From Anniella stebbinsi (lineage: Eukaryota; Chordata; Lepidosauria; Squamata; Anniellidae), in NCBI GenBank assembly GCA_029215795.1, contig JARDYH010000003.1:13219001-13283000 (forward strand): DNA of 64,000 nucleotides, written 5' to 3'. This document shows positions 20,933 through 31,040 of this stretch, piece by piece. Below the pieces are notes generated by a model. That model did not search any database, was not told the DNA's origin, and saw only the letters and a list, made by a program, of their open reading frames with translations. Position 1 is the first letter of the stretch. The number at the start of each line of letters is the position of its first letter. The position numbers were made by a program, and so were the translations under genes.

Positions 20933-21291
20933 GGCTTAGGTTAGAGGAGGCTAGATTTCAGTTGAACATTAAAGAAACTCCCTGATACTAAGAACATTTT
21001 GATAAAGGAACGGATTCTCCCACGCTGAAGGACTTCAGGTAGAGACTGGGCACTCATCTGTTAGGGACAGTTCTACCTCTCAATTTACTGCATGAGCAAA
21101 GAATTAACCTACAAAGCCCCCTCTAGCTTTATGATTCTGGGAGTGCTATAAATACTTCCCTGGAAGTAGGTTTCATTGAACACACTTTGGCTTACTATTG
21201 AGTAGACATGTATAGGATTACACTATTAGCTGCCGTTGTTGTTGTTGTTTTAAATCTGAACAGTTTGTTGTATTTACTAGAGAATGTTTGG
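20933..21291. other. Intergenic with an old CTTCTGAGTA-type repeat
   Basis: TAGGTTTCATTGAACACAC and CTTACTATTGAGTAGACATG (about 21165-21215) belong to the old repeat also seen at 2780-3690. A GTT run lies near 21235-21248. No gene is seen. Confidence 0.4.
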
Positions 21292-21785
21292 TAGGGTGAC
21301 CATATAAAAAGGACAGGACTCTTGTATCTTTAACAGTTATTATTATATTTATTTATATCCCACTCAAAATGGCTTACAAATTAAAACATGTACAGTTAAA
21401 ACAAATAGTGATATACAAAAATTAAAAATATAATTAAACATAGTACAATTTTAAAATATTTAAACATTTTAAAACATTTTAAATACACATAATTAAAAAT
21501 CTGAACTATACAATTGTGTTGAAAAGGGAATTTCAGCAGGTGTCAGTTGTATGCATGCAGCACCTGGGGAAATTTCCTCTTCATCACAACAGTTAAAGCA
21601 GCAAGAGCTATATTAGAGTGACCAGATACAAAAGAGGGCAGGGCTCCTGCAGCTTTAACTGTGCTGATGGAGAGGGAATTTCACCAGTTGCTGCATGCAT
21701 ACAAATGACACCTGCTTAAATTCCCTTTTCAATAAAACCATTAAAGATACAGGAGCCCTGTCCTCCTTTTCAGATGGTCACTGTA
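21292..21785 (+). mobile_element. hAT-type foldback MITE, subfamily A, interrupted, 7/8 duplication
   Basis: It starts TAGGGTGACCATATAAAAAG and ends near CAGATGGTCACTGTA. Flanks ATGTTTGG (21284-21291) and ATGTGTGG (21786-21793) agree at seven of eight bases. The first arm is cut by an A-rich LINE end at about 21339-21510. The spacer orientation is plus. Confidence 0.85.
21339..21510 (-). mobile_element. LINE 3' end inserted in the hAT MITE, minus strand
   Basis: TATTTATATCCCACTCAAAATGG followed by ACAAATTAAAACATGTACAG, then A-rich decay. The same inverted tail (GGACTCAAGGTGGCTTTAC, then AAATTAAAA) occurs at 28588-28735 and 53945-54130. Confidence 0.6.
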
Positions 21786-22061
21786 ATGTGTGGTTATGTT
21801 GCTAATAGGATTTTTTTTTCTGTCAAATGTCTTTAATCCATTGTAAGCTTTCTTGTTTTTCACATGTCTGGAAAGTAGCCTGCACGTTTATTGCAGGATA
21901 ATAAATCATAAACAAATCTCATTGAAAGCAATCAATGGGAACTTCCAGTTATACGGGGAGCATGAAGTTGAAAGCTGCTGGCAAATTTAAGTCCCATTGC
22001 TTTCGATGGAGAAATTAACTTAGGCTGACCAGATAAAATCCTGGTCAGGGCTCCTGTAATT

Positions 22062-22381
22062 TAGGCTGACCAGATAAAATCCAGGTCAGGACTCATGTAA
22101 CTTTAACAGTTCTAGAGAAAAGGGAATTTCAGCCAGTGTCATTTGTATGCAGTTAGTTCCTGGTGATATTCCTTCTTCATCACAACAGTTAAAGGTGCAG
22201 GCACTATACTAGAGTGACCATATACAAAAGAAGGCAGGACCCCTGCACCTTTAACTGTTGTGATGAAGAGGGAATTTCACCAGGAACTAATTGCATACAA
22301 ATGACACTGGCTGAAATTCCCTTTTCTCTACAACTGTTAAAGTTACATGAGCCCTGACCTGGATTTTATCTAGTCAGCCTA
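22062..22381 (+). mobile_element. Inner hAT-type foldback MITE inserted into its own family
   Basis: Complete, from TAGGCTGACCAGATAAAATC to GATTTTATCTAGTCAGCCTA. It is flanked by CTGTAATT (22054-22061) and CTGTAACT (22382-22389), an 8-bp duplication with one change. The target is the terminal arm of the outer copy. Confidence 0.9.
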
Positions 22382-22481
22382 CTGTAACTTTAACAGTTGT
22401 AGAGAAAAGGGAATTTCAGCCAGTGTCATTTGTATGCAATTAGTTCCTGGTGAAATTCCCTCTTCATCACAACAGTTAAAG

Positions 22482-22836
22482 GCTGCCTCTAGAAGAGGCA
22501 TTTAAAGCTCTTTCAAAGCGCATTAAAAATTTACCTCTACAAGAACGGAGCGCAAATCGGGCGTAGAGGCGCATTTTCCCTCCGATTATGCGCATTATCG
22601 AATGCACGTTAAATAGCGAGTTTTATTTTGCTCCGGCCGTTAAAGCGCATTTTGACTATGTGAACAAGCGATTCTCCGCATTAACTACTTGTAAAGCGCA
22701 TTTGAAACAACCGGTAAGGTCACCCGTTAAGTGCTCAATTACCTCCTGCATACAAGCATTTACGATAAAGCGCTTCAGCAATTATGCGCATAATCGGTTA
22801 ACCAGGCGTCAAACGGAATCCATCTAGGGGGGGTTT
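22482..22836. mobile_element. Unrecognised CpG-rich 355-bp insertion, AAG duplication
   Basis: This begins GCTGCCTCTAGAAGAGGC and ends CCATCTAGGGGGGGTTT. AAG flanks it (22479-22481 and 22837-22839). Taking it out restores the host copy exactly (CAGTTAAAGTTGCAGG, as at 42388-42403). By eye it has about 25 CpG in 355 bp, far above its surroundings. GCGCAT occurs six times (22518, 22569, 22590, 22645, 22696, 22786). ATTATGCGCATAAT at 22781-22794 is a perfect palindrome. Ends share CTAGA and a later CNTTTNANGC block in inverse orientation, a possible decayed terminal repeat. A 79-codon open frame inside (22588-22827) has no known resemblance. Confidence 0.6.
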
Positions 22837-23009
22837 AAGTTGCAGGCACTATACTAGAGTGACCATATACAAAAGAAGGCAGGACCCCTGCAACTTTAAC
22901 TGTTGTGATGAAGAGGGAATATCACCAGGAACTAATTGCATACAAATGACACTGGCTGAAATTCCCTTTTCTCTACAACTGTTAAAGTTACATGAGCCTT
23001 GACCTGCCT

Positions 23010-24004
23010 CCTTTGATTTCAGGGGGACTCAAATGTCCTTCACTTTGGCCAAATCATGCCCTATCTTTGGTCAGTCCCGGGCTTTCACTCGCCTGCCATT
23101 TCCTTAGAGTTGAATCCACTCAGGCAAGATATTGTTCTCACCGACGCTCATCTCTGGGGTGACAGAGGAGTGATGTGAGTTTTGATTCAAGAGAAAAGGA
23201 TCATGAAACGGTTACATTTTCACCTGACTGAGCCTCTTTATTCATACTATTAAACTCTTCAGGATTGTTTTTGCTGATACATTTTTTCCGGTGCATGAGT
23301 TTGCTATATTAAGTTACTATCCAACACACACACACAAATCTATTAGATACTTCTCTCCCTCTCTAAATCCAGGTTTCGCTGACTTGAGCGAGGAAGTGTT
23401 TGCATTCTCCCTCTAGTGGAAAAAGTGCAGAATTGCAATGTTCAGTTCCTGAAGCTGGAACGGCTCCTTTCCTCCTGTCTCCATCACCTTTAAGAGGTTG
23501 CTGAATTAAACAAACTCACTCGTCCATCGTTTCAAACGTGTGGTGTCAAAAGAAGGTGCTGCACCACTTATAATTCTTAGTTCAGGATCCAGAGAAGCTT
23601 CTGCACCTGAACACGATGAAATGAAGGACATGCAGCATGGCTCAGGCATCCTGTCGAAACGCACTCTGATCAAGGAATCCCCAGAGACTTCTTTTAATTA
23701 ATCACTACTTTAAAATAGAAATAGCAATGGAACCATGGAAACCGGGGACAACATTGCTGCTTTCATTTCCAGAGTTGGTGGAGAGAAAATCAACTCCACT
23801 TGTTGAAGTTCCGTTTTACCACATTGCTTTTGCTTTAGGGCAGAACTGAAGGGTGGTTTTTGTGGATATTTCCACCAGTGTAGAGAAGCACACATCCCCT
23901 CACCAGTTTTTCAAGGATTGTTTCAAATGGGAGCAAAACGCTTTGATTGTTAAAGAAGCTTTGCTCCTCACTCTGAATGGGCTTTGTTTGCCTTCAGTGT
24001 GATA
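23010..24004. other. Intergenic, no gene seen
   Basis: Unique sequence of moderate GC without recognisable repeats apart from a CA run at about 23322-23335. Small open frames only. Confidence 0.4.
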
Positions 24005-24390
24005 TTAGCTAGTAACTACAGTTGGTCCAGAATGCATTGACCTGGATGTTAGCATGGGGGGGGGGGGGGTGTATGGGGAACATGTGACTCCCTTGTTTAA
24101 GCAGCTGCACTAGTTTCCATTTTGTTTGCAGGAACAATTCAAAGTGCTGGTGGTGATGTTCAAAGCCATGAATGGTTTAGGAACACGATAACTGAAGAAC
24201 TCCCTTCCCTGATATGAGCCTGCCCACCTCTTGAGATCACCTTCAGAGGCCATCTTGTGTGCCTAAGAATCTCAGAGTACTCTTTGTTGGGACAAGAGAG
24301 AGGTCATATTCGGGGCTGTATGCCTAGACTTTCCAATTCCTTTCAAAGGAAGGCCCATCTCATTTCATCATGAATAGTGTTCAGCAAGTA
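24005..24390 (+). mobile_element. L2-type LINE fragment, end of ORF2
   Basis: CAGTTGGTCCAGAATGCA encodes QLVQNA and TTCAAAGTGCTGGTGGTG encodes FKVLVV, followed by MFKAMNGLG. These are the QLVQNAAARL and FKVLxxTFKALHGLG blocks of the L2-like copies. It is interrupted by a poly-G/GT run near 24056-24072 and by frame changes. Confidence 0.65.
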
Positions 24391-24515
24391 TATAAAGATA
24401 GAAAAAAACATGGATGGCTAGGGAATGCTGGGAAGTGTAGGACTTTTTTCAGTCTAAACATGCATAGGATTGCACTTTTAGTGGTTTTGTTTTAAATTGT
24501 AAAGGATATTTTAAT

Positions 24516-25491
24516 TAGGGGTGTGCACTGGATTGGGTCCAATCCACAATCCGGAGCCAATCCAGGGGAAATTGGATACAATTATCTGATTTCCGATCAC
24601 CCCTTTGGATCGTCCGATCTTTCCCGAACCAGTTCGGAAGGACCCGATCTGGTTCGGGAAAAATTGGAGAATTGGCGGGTGCCTGCTGGTGGCCACCATC
24701 GCTTCCATTGGCGGGCGCCAGTGGGCGCCCGCCAATGGAAGCGAACAGCCCCGCCAGGTAAGGATCATGGGGGGGAGGCTTACCTGGTGAGGCGTCCTCC
24801 TCCTCCCGTTGCCGGCTGTAAACTGCAAACTAGGCCCCGCAGCCTAGTTTACAGGAGAGCGCCAGGTGACGATGTCATCACCTGGCGCTCTCCTGTAAAC
24901 TAAGCCTAGTTCGCAGTAGCTTACAGCCGGCAACGGATGGAAGAGGACGCCCCACCAGGTAAGGAGCGGGAAGGGGCTTACCTGGCGGGGCTGTCTGCTT
25001 CCATCGGTGGGCGGCAGCGGGCGCCCGCCGATGGAAGCGGACAGCCCTGCCAGGTGAGGATCACAGGAGGGGGCTTACCTGGGGGGCTTACCTGCTGGGG
25101 CTGTCCACTTCCATTGGTGGGCACCAGTGGGCGCCCGCCGATGGAAGCGGACAGCAGGGGGGGCTTACCTGCCGGGGCTGTCCACATAGGACGACCCTGC
25201 CAGGTAAGAAGCGTGAGGGGGAGGGGGGAGTTAGGCCCCCACTCACCCACCCGCCGCCATGTTTTCCCCATAGACTTGCATTGGAGGAAGCTTTCTTTTC
25301 CCCAATGCAAGTCTATGGGGAAAACAAAAATGGCGGCCGATCCGAAAATCGGACGTCCGATTTTCAGATCAGGATCGGGCCCGATCTGGTCCAGTCCGGG
25401 GGCCTCCAATTTTGTCCGATCCAATCCAGGACAAAATTGGAGGTCCCGATCCGGGTCCCGATCCGATCCGGGGGGTCCCTGCACATCCCTA
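24516..25491. mobile_element. 976-bp GC-rich hAT-like foldback element, perfect 8-bp duplication
   Basis: The left terminus TAGGGGTGTGCA is inverse to the right terminus TGCACATCCCTA. ATTTTAAT flanks both ends (24508-24515 and 25492-25499). The interior is a row of hairpins. A large one spans about 24807-24936 (core AGAGCGCCAGGTGA with TCACCTGGCGCTCT). Three GCTTCCATYGGYGGGC...GCCCGCCRATGGAAGC hairpins lie near 24701-24744, 24992-25046 and 25102-25155. A perfect pair, GTTTTCCCCATAGACTTGC and its inverse, spans about 25260-25325. Long open frames on both strands follow from the GC-rich inverted layout. No transposase is present. Confidence 0.88.
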
Positions 25492-25510
25492 ATTTTAATT
25501 GTTAAATGTA

Positions 25511-25622
25511 TGAACATAAGAAGTGCCATGCTGGATCAGACTAAGGGTCCATCTAGTCCAGCACTCTGTTCACACTGTGGCCAACCAGCTGTTGACCAGG
25601 GACCAACAAAGCAGGACATGGT
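25511..25622 (-). mobile_element. CR1-like LINE 3' end, minus strand
   Basis: GAACATAAGAAGTGCCATGC, then GGATCAGACTAAGGGTCC and CAGGACATGGTGTAAC. It is a short end of the CR1-like family also at 9697 and 62484. It lies 19 bp to the right of the hAT-like element. Confidence 0.75.
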
Positions 25623-25865
25623 GTAACTAGATTTACAAAGAACATACAGCATGTATAAATGGATCGTCATAGACACAACATTATGCCATAAGAAGCATTG
25701 TCATCTCTCTTCACATTAGTTGAAACACAGTAGAATCAACTGACACCTCCAGTTGCCAGTCATCCAGGCCTGTTTCACGAATGTGTGTCCATTACTTGAG
25801 GATGGTACCATCGAATGGTGATGTTCATTTATGAATAGGCCATCACTGATGGAACCTTCGTATCT

Positions 25866-26080
25866 TATTCATTTATTCCATTCATATGCCAGTCTTACTC
25901 CATGGAGATCAAGGTTGTACAACAGCTCTCCTTCTCATTTTGTCACAACAACCCTGCAAGATAGGTTTGGTTGAGTGATAGTGACTGGCTCAAGGTCACT
26001 CAAGGAACTTCATAGCTGTGTGGGGATTTGAACCCGGGTCTCTCTAGCACTTGTCCAACACTCTAACCACTACATCAGAA
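25866..26080 (-). mobile_element. tRNA-derived SINE with L2-like tail, minus strand
   Basis: Read on the minus strand, the right end gives TAGTGGTTAGAGTG (A-box-like) and GGTTCAAATCCC (B-box). The core (TGACCTTGAGCCAGTCAC, then ACCTATCTTGCAGGGTTG) and a degenerate LINE-like tail near 25870-25910 follow. This is a MIR-like design common in squamates. Box spacing is normal for a polymerase III promoter. Confidence 0.75.
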
Positions 26081-26499
26081 TGGTTCTCTTTCATTTTCTC
26101 ACATAATACCTTCTCACATTGCCCCAAATGCAATCCTTTTAAAGGAGTCAGTTCACACAGCCAGTTATCAAAAGGACTCAAGGATAGCAAAACCAGGTTC
26201 TATATATGTATGTGCAAACTAGGCTTTAACCATCACTCAAGCTGGCATTTATGCTGTGAGTTTAGGGTTTAGAAAGGCATGAAGCAGCCTGTTTCTAGAA
26301 TGTGTCACTTTGGCATGTATTCACCTATAAGTCTGTTATATCCCATTTCTGCACTAATGTGATTTTGTTTTAAAAACACACACCAATTCAAATTTAAATG
26401 TGTACTTTGTATATATATATATATACTCTTGAAATGTGCATTTTGAATCATATTTTCTCTTTAAAAATATGTATGTTACATGTTTAAAAGAAGCAGTGG
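26081..26499. other. Intergenic, no gene seen
   Basis: Unique sequence with a TA run at about 26410-26425. No coding region. Confidence 0.35.
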
Positions 26500-27875
26500 T
26501 GTGGCCGCTTCTGAAGAAGCCCTCCCTGGACCCCCCTGGACCTTAACTACAGACCAGTATCAAATCTTTCGTTTCTGAGCAAGATGATCGAGAGGGCAGT
26601 TGCCTTCCAAATGATACAGATTTTCTAGACCCATTTCAAACTGGTTTCAGGGCGGGATACGGAGTTGAGACTGCTATGGTCACCTTAGTGGATGATCTAC
26701 GCCTGAGTATTGACAGAGGGAGTGTGACCCTGCTGGTACTTCTGGACCTCTCAGCAGCTTTCAATACCATCAACCATGGTATCCTTCTGGAATGCCTGGG
26801 GAGGTTGAGAATCGGGGGCATTGTGCTTCAGTGGTTCCAGTCCTACCACTCAGACAGGTTCCAGATGGTGATGCATGGGGATAGTTGCTCCTCAAAGAAG
26901 GAGCTGTTGAATGGCGTACCACAAGGTGCCATCCTATCCCCAATGCTGTTTAACATCTACATGAAATTGCTGGGAGAGATCATCCGGAGGCGTGCGGCAA
27001 GGTGTTATCAGTACACTAATGACACCGAAATATATTTCTCTATGCCCTTGACAACAGCGTCAGCTAAGGATTGTGTGTCTCCTCTGAGTGAATGCCTGGA
27101 GGCGGTAATGGGCTGGATGAGGAGAAACAAACTGAAGCTTAATACAGATAAGACAGAGGTTCTTACTGTCAAAGGCCTCAACCTGGGTTTGGAGGTGTGT
27201 CAACCAGTTTTGGATGGGGTTACACTCCCCCTGAAAGGCTGTGTTGGCAGCTTGGGGGTGCTCCTGGATCCGTCGCTCCAAACGACAGCTCAGATAGATG
27301 TTGGAAGACCTAAAGACGGTAGTGCATGCATTGGTAACTTCGAGGCTTGACTTCTGCAATGTGCTGTACATAGGGCTACCTCTGTGCCTAGTCTGGAAAC
27401 CAACTAGTTCAAAATATGGCAGCTATGTTGGTCACCGGTACATCTAGGGGTGACCATATCACACCAGCTTTAAAGTCACTTCACTGGATGCCAATTATTT
27501 TCCAGGAGAAGTACAAAGTGGATCGCCTTCTCCCATACAATCTGCCCCACACAATCAGGTCCTCTGGGAAGAATTCGTTACAGTCAGCCAAAACTAGGCT
27601 GACAACTGTTACCCAGCGGACCTACTCTTCTGCCGCTCTCAGACTGTGGAATGGCCTGCAGGAGGAGATTCGTCAATTTAACAGTCTCTTTGGCTTTAAG
27701 AAAGCCATAAAGACCGGTCTCTTCTGGCATTTTAAGTGTTTTATTGGTGTTTTATTGGTATTTTAATAATGTATTAGTTTTATGTACTTTTAATCAGTTT
27801 TATGTATTTTATATTTGATGTTGTTCCCCGCCTCGATCCAAAGGGAGAGGCGGGTAATAAATAAATGAATAAATA
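26500..27875 (+). mobile_element. L2-type LINE, 5'-truncated, second reverse transcriptase copy
   Basis: It aligns along its length with the copy at 11783-13308 (LLDLSAAF, GVPQGAILSPMLFN, LHWMPIIFQEKYKV, LWNGLQEEI). The catalytic YADD box reads YTND (about 27012-27023), so the second aspartate pair is damaged. Relative to the first copy, about 60 bp is missing near 27300 and about 50 bp near 27520. Both changes would inactivate it. The tail is GCCTCGATCCAAAGGG, then TAATAAATAAATG. A long ATT run follows. Confidence 0.88.
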
Positions 27876-27880
27876 AAAAA

Positions 27881-27881
27881 A

Positions 27882-27921
<40 letters not shown>

Positions 27922-27922
27922 T
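27881..27922. repeat. (ATT)n microsatellite at L2 tail
   Basis: An ATTATT run directly behind the A-rich tail of the preceding LINE. Confidence 0.95.
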
Positions 27923-27924
27923 AA

Positions 27925-28587
27925 AAATATATTTTGACACATTAAGGGCTCAATCCTATGCATGTTTAGAGGATAGCTACATTCCCACATTAGTCTGGGA
28001 GGTTCGGATCACGTCCATTTGTGTCAGACCAAATTATTCGGTCATCTCTGTCTGAGGGTAACTGACATTACCCACTCTATGATTACATTGTCCGCCTTTT
28101 GCAGCCTTCTTGATTTCACGTTGCCTTTCGAGGGTGCTGTTGCAAAACCAGGACTTGCTCTGGAAACGAGTTAAAAAATTTGCCAGGCAAATGAAGAACG
28201 TTTAAGCCAAGAGACATGTCCCCTGACAACAACATGCAAATGTCTCAACAGGTAAAGTCACTTACATGTGAATGTGTGTGTATTCAATTGCTAAAAATGT
28301 CTTCCTGGCAAAGAAAGTAAGATATGGTTACAACTTGAAGTTTTGAATAAGAGGAAGCTTAAAATGGAATGTTGCTTTGGTTTTCAGTTGAATGTTGGGT
28401 TGAATGTTACTTTCTTACTTTCTGATCTACCTTTTACATACTAAGTCATATTTCTGTACTAGTCCTGATGAAAACTTTTATATCAAAGCATATTTGGTCT
28501 TGGTTCTACTCGGTAGTGGTTATTTCTGGTTCTAGAAGTCATTACAGTGCAATGTTATTGCACTTTCCTCTATTGTATGTGTATATC
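27925..28587. other. Intergenic, no gene seen
   Basis: Unique sequence. GGGCTCAATCCTATGCATG near 27948 belongs to the old repeat with CTTCTGAGTA motifs. A short TATC/TAGC run lies near 28580-28610. Confidence 0.4.
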
Positions 28588-28735
28588 TATCTAGCTATCT
28601 AGCTATTATATCACATTTTCCCCCAATACTGGGACTCAAGGTGGCTTTACAAATTAAAATATGTACAGTTAAAACACACAGAGATCTACAAAAGTTAAAA
28701 ATAGAATTAAACACGATGCAATATTAAAACATTTA
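28588..28735 (-). mobile_element. LINE 3' end fragment, minus strand
   Basis: CACATTTTCCCCCAATAC, then GGGACTCAAGGTGGC and TTTACAAATTAAAATATG. It is the same tail type as 21339-21510 and 53945-54130. Confidence 0.55.
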
Positions 28736-29650
28736 TTTATTTTATTTATTTATTACATTTGTATATCGCCCCTTAGCCGAAGCTCTTTGGGCGGTTTACA
28801 TAGGATAAAAACAATTAAAAACAATATACAAAAATTAAAACATCAAAAACATACAACGTACACACAATCTGTACATTTAAAAACCACTACAAAACTTCAA
28901 AAAGCTACAAAAACCAAAACAAAACAAAACAAACCCAGGCTCCTCAGATATTGCCAAATGCCTGAGAGAAGAGGAAAGTCTTGACCTGGCGCCAAAAAGA
29001 TAACAATGTTGGCGCCAGGCGGGCCTCGTCAGGGAGATCGTTCCACAATTGGGGAGCCACCACAGAGAAGGCCCTCTCTCTTGTTGCTGACCTCCGAGCT
29101 TCCCTCAGAGGAGGCACTCGGAGGAGGGCCTTAGATGTTGAACGTAGTGTTCGGGTAGGTTCATGTCGGGAAAGGCATTCCATCAGGTATTGTGGTCCCA
29201 AGCCGTGTAAGGCTTTATAGGTTAAAACCAGCACCTTGAACCGGGCTCGGAAACATACAGGCAGCCAATGCAAGCGGGCCAGAGTAGGTCTTATATGTTC
29301 AAACCTAATGGTTCCAGTTATCAATCTGGCCGCTGCATTTTGCACAAGCTGCAGCTTCCAAACCACCTTCAAAGGCAGCCCCACGTAGAGTGCATTGCAG
29401 TAATCTAACTTGGAGGTTACCAGAGCATGGACAACTGAAGCCAGGTTATCCCTGTCCAGATAGGGACGTAGCTGGGCCACCAACCGAAGTTGGTAGAAGG
29501 CATTCTGTGCCACTGAGGCCACCTGCGCCTCAAGTGACAGAGATGGTTCTAGGAGAACCCCCAAGCTACGAACCCGCTCCTTCAAGGGGAGTGCAACCCC
29601 ATCCAGAACAGGTTGAACACCCTCCATCCGGTCAGCAGAACCACCCATTT
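28736..29650 (-). mobile_element. L2-type LINE, 3' third, minus strand
   Basis: On the minus strand an open frame of about 235 codons (29648 to 28944) covers the C-terminal third of ORF2: ERVRSLGVLLEPSLS, SKLDYCNALYVGLP, WKLQLVQNAAARLI, LHWLPVCFRARFKVL, ARERAFSVVAPQLW. The frame is intact to its stop, so this fragment is younger or better kept than the other L2 copies. It lacks the reverse transcriptase core. The tail (low coordinates) is GGCGGTTTACATAGG followed by A-rich decay and TTATTTATTTATTAC. It belongs to a different subfamily from the copies at 11783 and 26500, which end GCCTCGATC. Confidence 0.88.
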
Positions 29651-30263
29651 AAAACATTTAAAATACAAATTATATTGCCTGCATAGATAAAATTATACAA
29701 TCAGGTATGTGTGTGTATGTGTGTGTATATATTCATCACTGGTTAGCCCATCCCAGTTGTTTTATGGCCTCCTCGACTCCCCCCCCAACCCCGCAAGCTA
29801 TTTTCTGTAGCTATCACTCAGCGCATGCTGCCGGCGTTGTCTGAGGTGCAGGTGAAAGAGCCGCAGAGTGGGACAATTTGCAACAGCAGGTGACGATCGT
29901 AACGTCTCTGATCAAAGCAGCGTAGGCATCGCCTGTCCCAGCCGCCTCTGCAGGTAGCTATCTATATTTATTAGGTTGTTGGGTGTTTGACACCGTGGGA
30001 ATGTTACAAGAATTACCTGGCTTGCTTATGCATGTTTGTGTTCCAAACATGGCACATACTTATACACTTGGTTGCTGAATGCTTAGTGTGCTGCCTGCAA
30101 CTGCTTTTCCAAGTGTTGTTACATTGGGCTGCCTCACCCCTTCTGAGTTGACTCATTTCCCATTTGAGTCTTTGCGGAACCCTTTTGCCATGCTGTAGAG
30201 ATTTGTTCCTTACCCTCTGTGGCCTTACCATATTAAATTTGACACAGATTTTTTGCCATACTT
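29651..30263. other. Intergenic with a CpG-containing unique patch
   Basis: A GT run lies near 29706-29728. The stretch 29818-29955 (GCGCATGCTGCCGGCG to CAGCCGCCTCTGCAGG) is CpG-containing and unique, unlike its neighbours. No coding region is recognised. Confidence 0.4.
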
Positions 30264-30327
30264 GGATTAGACCCATCGAAATACACGAGACTAACTGAAG
30301 TATGACTAAATCAGGATCCAATCCCGT
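30264..30327. repeat. Palindromic GGATCCAGACTTA repeat fragment
   Basis: GGATTAGACCCATCGAAAT at the left, then TATGACTAAATCAGGATCC at the right. It is a short decayed copy. Confidence 0.45.
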
Positions 30328-30584
30328 ATCTCCAGAACCAAAACTCCCATTGCTTTCAATGAGCCTGCCCTGAGTAAATCTGTACCCAACCCACAGTTTC
30401 ATTTGCTAGGGCAGGTGCAATCCTGTGCATGTTTACGACAAAGGATGCCCCCACTGCATTCAACAGGGCCTTACTCCCAAGTGAGCATTTTTAGGAAGGC
30501 AACCTCAGGGTCTGTTTAGCTGTTACCTAGTGTAATGTCAGTGTGCCACTTCCATGGGGCTTTGGGTAATATCTATATCTGCTT

Positions 30585-30690
30585 GCTGGTGCCCTCCAGA
30601 TGTGTTGGATTGCAACTGCTCTCATTCCCAGGTAGCATAGGAGTTGCAGTTGAAAACATCTGGATGGCACCAGGTTGGAGGAAGGCTGGC
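30585..30690. repeat. Foldback repeat with CCAGATGTGTTGGA ends
   Basis: GGTGCCCTCCAGATGTG at the left is inverse to CATCTGGATGGCACCAGG at the right. The inner part carries ATTGCAACTGC/GAGTTGCAG inverse segments. Related copies lie at about 32650-32765, 34130-34265 and 53330-53460. Unclassified. Confidence 0.6.
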
Positions 30691-30759
30691 TTGTATCACT
30701 GGGAATTAACTTCCTTTGGCAAATAGGCTCTATGTCAAATACAAAATTTCATCCATGAA

Positions 30760-30882
30760 GACTGGTGGCTCCAATTTTGATGGGGTCATCAATCCATTCC
30801 GGGTTTAATTCAAAACCAGCCAGAACTCTAAAGAAGCTATCCAATGTACTGAACCTATTTAGGGGATAGGGATCAGCTTTAG
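30760..30882. mobile_element. GGAGGCTGGTGG MITE, copy C, partial
   Basis: It begins GACTGGTGGCTCCAATTT and runs through CCAGCCAGAACTCTAAAG to about the middle of the hairpin. The right half is lost. Confidence 0.6.
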
Positions 30883-30899
30883 ACAGCAGATTGATGCAG

Positions 30900-31040
30900 G
30901 GCTGGATCCATACTCAGTCATATTTTGAGTAGACCCATTGAAATCAATGGACAGGTAAGTTATTATCTTATGTTATTTATGGCTAACAAGAATCCCATTG
31001 ATTTCAGTGGGCCAATTCTGCATGAATCTGGATCCATCCC
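30900..31040. repeat. Palindromic GGATCCAGACTTA repeat
   Basis: GGCTGGATCCATACTCAGTC at the left mirrors GAATCTGGATCCATCCC at the right. Inner CCCATTGAAATCAATGG mirrors CCCATTGATTTCAGTGGG. Confidence 0.65.

Larger units (their letters stand above)
22021..23009 (+). mobile_element. Outer hAT-type foldback MITE, subfamily B, split by two insertions
   Basis: The outer copy consists of three pieces: 22021-22061 (TAGGCTGACCAGATAAAATC...), 22382-22481 (CTGTAACTTTAACAG to CACAACAGTTAAAG) and 22837-23009 (TTGCAGGCACTATACTAG onward). Joined in order, they restore the family layout. The last about 20 bp of the right end are gone after GACCTG, so no outer target duplication can be read. Confidence 0.85.

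Noticed and set aside
22588..22827. 79-codon frame in the CpG-rich insertion
   Set aside because: No recognisable family; the CpG and GCGCAT pattern explains the sequence better than coding constraint.
22476..22838. TTAA duplication (piggyBac or Kolobok type) for the CpG-rich insertion
   Set aside because: TTAA is present on both sides, but removing a TTAA-flanked insert leaves the host one base short of its family sequence, whereas AAG restores it exactly.
24937..25626. 229-codon plus-strand and 183-codon minus-strand frames
   Set aside because: Both lie within the inverted GC-rich hairpins of the hAT-like element and mirror each other; no protein family is seen.
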